The translations under genes and the position numbers were made by a program. 38,902 bases of DNA from Deltaproteobacteria bacterium TMED58 (GTDB lineage Bacteria; Desulfobacterota_D; UBA1144): positions 1 through 38,902 of the forward strand of contig NHDL02000002.1 of assembly GCA_002167555.2 (NCBI GenBank), written 5' to 3'. The notes below the pieces were generated by a model. The model worked only from the letters and a program-made list of their open reading frames with translations. It was not told the origin of the DNA and made no database searches. Below are positions 33,842 through 38,902 of the stretch, one piece after another. Position 1 is the stretch's first letter. Every line of letters begins with the position of its first letter.

Positions 33842-34303
33842 TTAACTCTTAGTATTTTTTATTATATCTTTAATGTCAATTTTGAAATATTCTAGATTCA
33901 AAGCTAATTCGTTTTTATAATCATTTTCTAACTCATATAACTGAAGAGATTTATTCTTTTTATTAAATATTCCTATATGAAAAAGTTCATGTGAAAAAAG
34001 ATGGCAAATATTTTTCAAATCCTTCACATCTTGAACCGACATTAAATAAGATATATCATCGAATTTGATTTTATTTTTATAAAAATTGATTTTGAGCTCT
34101 AGAGTAGGGAATTCTCCTTGCATTATTGGATTAAAAAAAAGCTTAAAATCTAAATTTTCTTCAAAATTTTCAATTGAACTTAGTTCTTTACAGCTAATAA
34201 GAAAAAAAATATTATCATTTTTGATTATTATTGAACCTTCTTGAATGAAATTAAATTTTTCGTAAATTATTGAAATAGGTATATTCTTAGTTGATTTTTT
34301 CAT
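33842..34303 (-). CDS. Hypothetical protein, 153 residues, upstream of fabH
   Basis: I start at ATG 34301-34303 (MKKSTKNIPISIIYEKF); the frame is open 12 codons further back without support. I do not recognise a family. The product is cytoplasmic by appearance, with no signal peptide or membrane span, and is rich in Ile, Lys, Asn and Phe. The N-terminal part looks mostly beta (SIIIKNDNIFFLISC), the C-terminal part mostly helical, with SHELFHIG containing an isolated HExxH pattern. It is probably co-transcribed with fabH and pgi. Coding status is supported by its length, its tight 13-base spacing to fabH and lack of a competing frame. Confidence 0.75.
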   Translation of the reverse strand: MKKSTKNIPISIIYEKFNFIQEGSIIIKNDNIFFLISCKELSSIENFEENLDFKLFFNPIMQGEFPTLELKINFYKNKIKFDDISYLMSVQDVKDLKNICHLFSHELFHIGIFNKKNKSLQLYELENDYKNELALNLEYFKIDIKDIIKNTKS

Positions 34304-34313
34304 CACAATTAGA

Positions 34314-34323
34314 GTACAATTGT
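34314..34323. promoter_or_regulatory. TACAATTGTA palindrome between two divergent genes
   Basis: This perfect palindrome gives the -10-like hexamer TACAAT on both strands. It lies 10 bases before the start of the unknown gene (34303, minus) and 36 bases before the small membrane protein gene (34360, plus). A second -10-like GATAAT lies at 34340-34345, close to the ribosome binding site. Promoter use is inferred. Confidence 0.35.
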
Positions 34324-34359
34324 AATGTTTACACTGCAAGATAATAGGAGGGAGTGTTC

Positions 34360-34560
34360 ATGACAGGTATTGCTATAGCTTTAAGCTTTATTGCACTTTT
34401 TTGGATTGCGTATACAAACTTTGGAGAAAATGAAGGTGCCGCTGATGGTGCTCCAGGTGAGACTCAGAGACCTGCTTCAGATTCTTTAACAGACGGTACG
34501 CCGCCAACTGCTAATGAAGGTATAACAGACGGTTCAGAATTCGCTGCTCCTAAAAGTTAA
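34360..34560 (+). CDS. Small single-span membrane protein, 66 residues
   Basis: The start is ATG 34360, 8 bases after AGGAGG (34346-34351); a GTG six bases earlier is too close to that site. The product has one hydrophobic N-terminal segment (about 3-19, TGIAIALSFIALFWIAY) and then an acidic, Pro/Thr/Gly-rich tail of about 45 residues with three short echoes (ADGAPGE, TDGTPP, TDGSEF). No cysteine or lipobox is present, and I recognise no family. The hydrophobic segment could be a membrane anchor with an exposed flexible tail. The strong ribosome binding site argues that it is expressed. Confidence 0.7.
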   Translation: MTGIAIALSFIALFWIAYTNFGENEGAADGAPGETQRPASDSLTDGTPPTANEGITDGSEFAAPKS

Positions 34561-34576
34561 TCCCTTTAACTTTTAG
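34550..34576. terminator. Perfect inverted repeat spanning two convergent stop codons
   Basis: An 11-bp arm (34550-34560, CTAAAAGTTAA) is repeated inverted at 34566-34576 around a 5-base loop. It contains the stop codon of the small membrane protein (34558-34560) and that of the BtuF-like gene (34573-34575). It could end both transcripts, although it is AT-rich and lacks a long T-tract on either strand. Confidence 0.5.
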
Positions 34577-35517
34577 CCTGCAAAGAACTCAAAATGCATG
34601 TAATTTTGTAGGTTTAGAATTGCGTCTGGTTCAGGATTATATTTATAATTTTTTCCATTAATTGTTCGTGCAATAATTTTTATGCCTTCGAGTATTCTAT
34701 GAGAAGGTTTAGAAAAATAAGAATATGCATCGACTATATAGACCTGACCATTATTAAATGCTGGTATTTTATTTAATTCTGGATTCTCTAGTAATATATT
34801 TATTTCATTCAGAGTCCTTTCGATGTTGTATCCACACGGCATAATGAAAATAAAATGCGGTGCAAATTCTAATAGTTGTTCGAAAGAGATCTTCTGTGAA
34901 TTTACATCATGACCCTCATTCATATTTAATCCACCTGCAATTGTGACCATTTCAGGAACCCAGTGCCCAGCTGAATAAATTGGGTCGAGCCAGTCCATAC
35001 AGAAAACTCTGGGTTTATCAATATTATCTTTAGTAATCGAAGTTATAGTCTTAATATCTGAGTTGATTTTGTCTACTATTCTTTCTCCTATTTTATTGAC
35101 ACCCAATATTTGAGATATATTGATTATTGAATCATTTATTCCTTTGATAGAAGTAGGTGAAGTCTCAATTATCTGAGGTTTACAAGTTAATTTGCCCAAT
35201 AGCTCATTTATTTCCTTGGAAGAAACTGCACATACTTCACATAAATCTTGAGTAACTATAAAGTCTGGCCGAATTTCTTCTATTTTATTAATATCTAAGG
35301 AAAAAATAGGTTTATTAGTATTTATACTTTCGTTAATTATCTTATCAATTTCAATACTATTAAGTTCATCAAAATTAACCTCTGTGCTTAGCACCTTTTC
35401 TTTTAGATTTATAGAACTTGGATATTTACATTCATTTGTAACACCAAATATATTATCTTCAAGACCAAGTTCACAGAGTATCTCTGTAGCACCTGGTAAA
35501 AGAGAAATTATCCTCAT
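34573..35517 (-). CDS. BtuF-like cobalamin-binding protein without signal peptide
   Basis: The 314-residue protein has the helical-backbone binding fold of BtuF/FhuD (Peripla_BP_2): MRIISLLPGATEILCELGL at the start, VTNECKYP, RPDFIVTQDLCEVCAVS (C93 and C96), DWLDPIYSAGHWVPEMVTIAGG and a long linker helix near 125-150. It starts directly in the first beta-strand with no signal peptide, so export is not obvious. Such signal-less relatives with the CEVC motif are annotated as cobalamin-binding in other bacteria. It lies 48 bases after the btuB-like gene under the cobalamin riboswitch, which supports a B12 role. No BtuC or BtuD is visible. It may be a cytoplasmic binder or need another export route. 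Confidence 0.8.
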   Translation of the reverse strand: MRIISLLPGATEILCELGLEDNIFGVTNECKYPSSINLKEKVLSTEVNFDELNSIEIDKIINESINTNKPIFSLDINKIEEIRPDFIVTQDLCEVCAVSSKEINELLGKLTCKPQIIETSPTSIKGINDSIINISQILGVNKIGERIVDKINSDIKTITSITKDNIDKPRVFCMDWLDPIYSAGHWVPEMVTIAGGLNMNEGHDVNSQKISFEQLLEFAPHFIFIMPCGYNIERTLNEINILLENPELNKIPAFNNGQVYIVDAYSYFSKPSHRILEGIKIIARTINGKNYKYNPEPDAILNLQNYMHFEFFAG

Positions 35518-35565
35518 AAAGATATATTAATGTTTTTTCTTATTAGGGCAAAATAAAATAATTAT

Positions 35566-37569
35566 TTATATTTCACCTTTTATTCCAATCATAGTAGTTC
35601 TTCCAGGAGAGTCAAAGTTTAAAATTTCCTGTCTTTCATCATCCAGAATATTTTTAACTTTCACAAATGGTTTTAAACTATAATTAATATAAGAATTACT
35701 CAGACTATATTCTGCATAAAGGTCAAAATTCCAAAATGGTTTATTCCACAACCTAACATTTGATGATTCATAATCCCATCTTCCGCCTGTATATGATCCA
35801 TCTAGTGATAGATTATAAAATTCATTTGATTTACTTAGTGAGAACCCACCACTTTTTCTAGGTCTTCTTAACAGATCTTTATTATCTGGCCAATTTGCAT
35901 CGCCCCCAAAGTTTCCATTTTTATCAACATTTGTTTTTAGATGTGTATACCAAAGCTTGGCCCTTAGGTTTTTTGGTAAAATTATTAACGTAGATAATTC
36001 TATTCCTTCGGTAGATGCTTCTTGAATATTTTTATACACTGCACCAGACTGAGTTCCAGTAACCCACCCAGTATAAGTTATTAAATCATATATTTTAGTA
36101 TCAAAATATGTGGCACTTATTATTATATTTCTCTTAATGTTTTGATCTAAACCTATTTCATAAGATTTTTGTCTCTCTGGCCTTAGCATATAGCTTTGGC
36201 TGTAAGATTCATAAGTATTTGGGTATTTAATTCCTTTACTAAACCCACCTCTAATTCTAGTAGATGATTCAGAGAAATTTTTAGATAGGAAGACTGAAGG
36301 TAGTGTATAGCCTCCATGAGTTTCATGATGAATCTTTCTCATTCCGGGATTAATAGATATTTCATGTGGTAATTTAAAATTTATGTTTCCATAATATTGA
36401 TTTATATCATCTTCGTGTGCATAGTAGGTCCCACCAAAAGTATTATAATCACTGCTTTCGGTCACTGAGTCATATCCTAATAGGGTATCAATAGTAACTA
36501 TATTGAAATCCTTAGAATGCCTTGCATAGTAGTCAAATCCCTCTCTTTTTTCCCAAAAGTTTGTATCGCTATTTGTTTCGGCACCATTCCAGGCTTGATA
36601 TCCAGATTCAACCCATTTGTGCATATACCAATACTTGTAAGTGGTTCCTAGAGTAATTAAATTAGCAATTTTATATTCTAAATTTATCGACCTAGTAGTT
36701 ATATGTCTCCTATCCTTTTGTGTGTTAAGAAAAGGAGTTCCTTCTGTTTTACCTGTACTATTAGTTGGATAACGATATCTAACTTTCTTCTTACCAAAAC
36801 TGGCATTTACTTTCAATTTCTCATCTGCTGTAAAAAGGCTAAGGCCACCATTCAAATCGGCTTTGTCATGGTTGTTATTTTTAAGCATATGACCGTTATC
36901 ATCAATTCTCTTAAAGCCAACAGAATATCCAAATCTGAGATAATCATCATTTTTATTAATCGAAATAGGACCAGAAATATTAATACCTTGTTCATTAATA
37001 AAGTAAGTCCCACCATTACTTTGTAAACCTCTTGAAGGCGACTCTCCTAGGCCAAGAGCTGTACTAAAGGTGATAGTATTTTTTTTATTATATTTTTTGG
37101 TTCTAATGCTTATTACGGAGCCCATTGCACCCGGACCGTAGAGTGCGGCTTGGGGTCCTCTTAGAACTTCAATTTGCTCTATGTTGTTAATGCTTAATCG
37201 AGAAAAATCATAGTAGCCCCCGATTTCATTTATCTTTACACCGTCAATGATAACCAAATTATGATCACTTTCACTTCCTCGGGAAAAGATACTTACTACT
37301 CCTCCCCGTCCTCCTGATTGTTTGATTGAGAGCCCAGGCACCTTTCTTAATAATTCTTGCACATCGCTGGCACCAGATTTTTTTATATCATATTCTGTTA
37401 TCACTGTTGCAGATCCACCAAATTGAGAGAACAAAATATCAGAATTAGAAACTTTAGGATTGGAAAAATTTAATTCATTAGATACCTCACTAACCGCTGC
37501 TTCTTCTTTACTGTGAACGTTGGTTGCAAAGTAGAAAATTAAAATAATAAACAGAAAAGAGATTCTCAT
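35566..37569 (-). CDS. btuB: TonB-dependent outer-membrane receptor, BtuB-like
   Basis: The 667-residue protein has a signal peptide (MRISFLFIILIFYFATNVHS), a plug domain at about 45-165 (GGSATVITEYDIKKSGA, LLRKVPGLSIKQSGG, SDHNLVIIDGVKINE, IEQIEVLRGPQAALYGPGAMG) and a 22-strand-type barrel. BtuB-like size (about 614-670), the cobalamin riboswitch upstream and the downstream BtuF-like gene point to vitamin B12 uptake through energy from TonB-ExbBD. A typical C-terminal aromatic (ends GIKGEI here) is not present, but the preceding TTMIGIKGEI has the usual beta-strand pattern. AGGAG lies about 6 bases before the ATG. Cargo is inferred from the riboswitch. Confidence 0.92.
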   Translation of the reverse strand: MRISFLFIILIFYFATNVHSKEEAAVSEVSNELNFSNPKVSNSDILFSQFGGSATVITEYDIKKSGASDVQELLRKVPGLSIKQSGGRGGVVSIFSRGSESDHNLVIIDGVKINEIGGYYDFSRLSINNIEQIEVLRGPQAALYGPGAMGSVISIRTKKYNKKNTITFSTALGLGESPSRGLQSNGGTYFINEQGINISGPISINKNDDYLRFGYSVGFKRIDDNGHMLKNNNHDKADLNGGLSLFTADEKLKVNASFGKKKVRYRYPTNSTGKTEGTPFLNTQKDRRHITTRSINLEYKIANLITLGTTYKYWYMHKWVESGYQAWNGAETNSDTNFWEKREGFDYYARHSKDFNIVTIDTLLGYDSVTESSDYNTFGGTYYAHEDDINQYYGNINFKLPHEISINPGMRKIHHETHGGYTLPSVFLSKNFSESSTRIRGGFSKGIKYPNTYESYSQSYMLRPERQKSYEIGLDQNIKRNIIISATYFDTKIYDLITYTGWVTGTQSGAVYKNIQEASTEGIELSTLIILPKNLRAKLWYTHLKTNVDKNGNFGGDANWPDNKDLLRRPRKSGGFSLSKSNEFYNLSLDGSYTGGRWDYESSNVRLWNKPFWNFDLYAEYSLSNSYINYSLKPFVKVKNILDDERQEILNFDSPGRTTMIGIKGEI

Positions 37570-37654
37570 TACATGCTCCTTTCTTCAAGTAATTTATAAA
37601 AAATAAGTTTAAGCTCATTTTTCCTTTAACCTCGAAGAAAAATAAAATTTTTAT

Positions 37655-37800
37655 TGGCAGGTCTTCTGACTTAAAGCACTCTTAGTTGTCTTCCCATTTT
37701 TCAACAGTGACTTATTAACTAAAAGTATTAGCTTATTACAGCAGCGGGTCTGTGTTGGACTTACACCAACTTCCCTTTTAAGCTTTCGCAAACACCAATC
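37655..37800 (-). promoter_or_regulatory. Cobalamin riboswitch upstream of btuB
   Basis: Read on the minus strand from about 37800, the segment has the class layout: GGTGTTTGCGAAAGC, then TTAAAAGGGAAGTTGGTG, the hairpin GTTGG..CCAAC, the CCGCTGCTGTAA core, the B12 box AGTCACTG, and the closing GGGAAGAC and GTCAGAAGACCTGCC. It ends about 85 bases before the btuB start. It should lower btuB and BtuF-like expression when cobalamin is bound, probably at translation, since no clear terminator lies between it and the gene. Confidence 0.92.
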
Positions 37801-37843
37801 ATGTAACAATATAAAATTAGTTATAAAAAGTCAATTTTCTTTG

Positions 37844-37849
37844 TATTAT
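37844..37849 (+). promoter_or_regulatory. Candidate -10 box of cofD (leaderless)
   Basis: TATTAT ends 6 bases before the cofD ATG at 37856. No ribosome binding site is present. Confidence 0.4.
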
Positions 37850-37855
37850 TTATAT

Positions 37856-38782
37856 ATGATTACTACTTTTGGTGGCGGTGTTGGCGCAGGTAAATTCTTG
37901 GAAGGTCTTTACTCGCAAATATCTAATAAGGAATTAAACATAATCGTTAATACAGCTGATGATATAGATATATATGATGTACGTGTTAGTCCCGATGTTG
38001 ATTCAGTTTTTTATTGGTTGTCAGGGATGGTTAATAGGCAAAAAGGCTGGGGTATAAAAAATGATACTTTTAATCATTTAAAAAATAGAGAAATTAATGA
38101 TTCATGGTTTAATCTCGGAGATAGTGATTTTATTGAAAATAAAAAGAAAAAAAAACTATTAGATAAAGGAATTTTATTACAGGAGATTATAAACAGGCAG
38201 AAAAAAAAGTTTGGAATTAATAAGGCAAATATCTTCCCTATGACAAACACAAATGTTGAAACTTTTATAACATCCAAAAGAAAAAAAATACACTTTCAAG
38301 AATATTTAATTAAATACAAAATGAAACCCAAAATAGATAAAATTACTTTCAAAAATATAAGAAAGTCTAAACCAGCTAAGGGAATTTTAAACAAGATAAG
38401 TCAATCTGAACTTATTATTTTTTGTCCCAGCAACCCTATAATTAGCATTGAGCCAATATTATCCGTTCCTGGTATTAGAAAAGAAGTTAAAAAGTCTAAG
38501 GCGATTAAGGTTGCAATTAGTCCCATTGTCGGAAAAAAAGCATTTAAAGGACCTGTACTCGATTTCATGAAAGCAAAAGGTCTTCCGCCTTCAGTCTTTG
38601 GTGTTGCTTGCTTTTACAAAGATTTGGTAAATTATTTAATGGTTGACATAGAAGACAAATCATACGAAAAAAAGATTAGGTCGTTAGGTATTTGTCCAAT
38701 CTATAGAGATATAAAAATGATCAAAAAAACTATATCAATTAATATGGCTAAATCTATATTGAGGTTATTACCAAGTGAATAA
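37856..38782 (+). CDS. cofD: CofD, 2-phospho-L-lactate (or PEP) transferase of F420 synthesis
   Basis: CofD joins the activated phospho-lactyl or phosphoenolpyruvyl group to Fo, giving (dehydro-)F420-0. I start at ATG 37856 (MITTFGGGVGAGKFLEGL), a typical N-terminus; the 308-residue length matches the family (about 300-330). Diagnostic stretches are FGGGVGAGKFLEGL, VNTADDIDIYDVRVSPDVDS, WFNLGDSDF, IIFCPSNPIISIEPILSVPGI and ISPIVGKKAFKGPV. It overlaps the downstream cofE start by 8 bases, so the pair is coupled. The Fo synthase genes (cofG/cofH or fbiC) are not in the window. Confidence 0.93.
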   Translation: MITTFGGGVGAGKFLEGLYSQISNKELNIIVNTADDIDIYDVRVSPDVDSVFYWLSGMVNRQKGWGIKNDTFNHLKNREINDSWFNLGDSDFIENKKKKKLLDKGILLQEIINRQKKKFGINKANIFPMTNTNVETFITSKRKKIHFQEYLIKYKMKPKIDKITFKNIRKSKPAKGILNKISQSELIIFCPSNPIISIEPILSVPGIRKEVKKSKAIKVAISPIVGKKAFKGPVLDFMKAKGLPPSVFGVACFYKDLVNYLMVDIEDKSYEKKIRSLGICPIYRDIKMIKKTISINMAKSILRLLPSE

Positions 38783-38902
38783 TATAAACTTAATTCCATT
38801 AACTGGTATACCAAAAGTAAAAGTAGGAGATGAAATTTCCACACTTATAATAAAATCAATTAAAAGAAAAAAGATTAAAATTTCTAAAAATGATTTAATT
38901 GT
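38775..38902 (+). CDS. cofE: CofE, F420-0:gamma-glutamyl ligase (5' part; runs off the window)
   Basis: From GTG 38775, inside the end of cofD, the frame reads NNINLIPLTGIPKVKVGDE and continues to the window edge (42 codons). The motif IPLTGIPxVKxGD near the N-terminus is the typical CofE opening. CofE adds glutamates to F420-0. The full protein would be about 245-260 residues, or longer if fused to a reductase domain as in FbiB. It is not listed as an open frame with a standard start but the overlap with cofD and the motif make it convincing. Confidence 0.85.
   Translation, partial: MNNINLIPLTGIPKVKVGDEISTLIIKSIKRKKIKISKNDLI

Noticed and set aside
1-38902. CRISPR arrays, insertion sequences, prophage or tRNA genes
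   Set aside because: No regularly spaced repeats, transposase or integrase motifs, or cloverleaf-like GC-rich segments were found by reading; composition is even across the window.

Overview
The window is AT-rich (roughly two thirds A+T by eye), densely coded DNA from a free-living Gram-negative bacterium. Outer-membrane proteins (an OprP-type porin, a second predicted beta-barrel, a TolC-type protein, a TonB-dependent receptor), signal peptides and a lipobox show a diderm envelope. Long PstC/PstA forms, coenzyme F420 genes (cofD, cofE), an archaeal-type phosphoglycerate mutase, a DUF1152 protein and compact operons would fit a marine proteobacterial or deltaproteobacterial-like lineage. The lineage is an inference; no rRNA or ribosomal protein gene is present to place it. 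I see no mobile elements, CRISPR arrays or tRNAs, and no gene-free stretch over 300 bases.

Layout. (1) 1-9665 is a Pho regulon. phoB-phoR, then pstS-pstC-pstA-pstB-phoU (phoU is cut by the left edge), run on the minus strand, and a phosphate-type porin diverges on the plus strand. Both the pstS and porin promoters carry CTTAAC-type repeats with an exact 11-bp period, read as PhoB sites. A strong terminator-like hairpin lies inside the start of pstC and probably sets pstS above pstCAB. (2) 9700-14696 (plus): a terminator, a tiny lipoprotein, a GlcD/D-lactate dehydrogenase-type flavoprotein, a strongly signalled outer-membrane beta-barrel gene with its own terminator, and a TolC-like protein that meets purH tail to tail. 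(3) 16355-21065 (plus): murQ-anmK-nagZ-like-SSS symporter, a compact muropeptide-recycling operon in which the symporter may be the importer. (4) 21062-23330: an A-type Fe-S carrier (minus), then an M24 peptidase and mazG (plus). (5) 23304-29408 (minus): aroA-cmk-ispH-sppA-lapA-lipA-apgM, an overlapping housekeeping operon for shikimate, nucleotide, isoprenoid, lipoate and glycolytic functions. (6) 29445-34560: a DUF1152 protein, an AEC-family permease, a DoxX-like membrane protein, the operon orf-fabH-pgi, and a small single-span membrane protein. (7) 34573-37800 (minus): a cobalamin riboswitch, a BtuB-like receptor and a BtuF-like binding protein without a signal peptide. (8) 37856-38902 (plus): cofD and the start of cofE.

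Two kinds of translation start recur. Envelope and Pho genes (phoU, pstS, the two porins, the small membrane protein, btuB) have a strong AGGAGG-type site. Several cytoplasmic or metabolic genes instead have a -10-like hexamer only 4-8 bases before the start codon and no ribosome binding site, which suggests leaderless mRNAs.

The features most worth a second look are the intragenic attenuator in pstC, the 11-bp-phased Pho boxes, the symporter in the muropeptide operon, the cytoplasmic-looking cobalamin-binding protein beside the B12 receptor, and F420 synthesis in a diderm bacterium.
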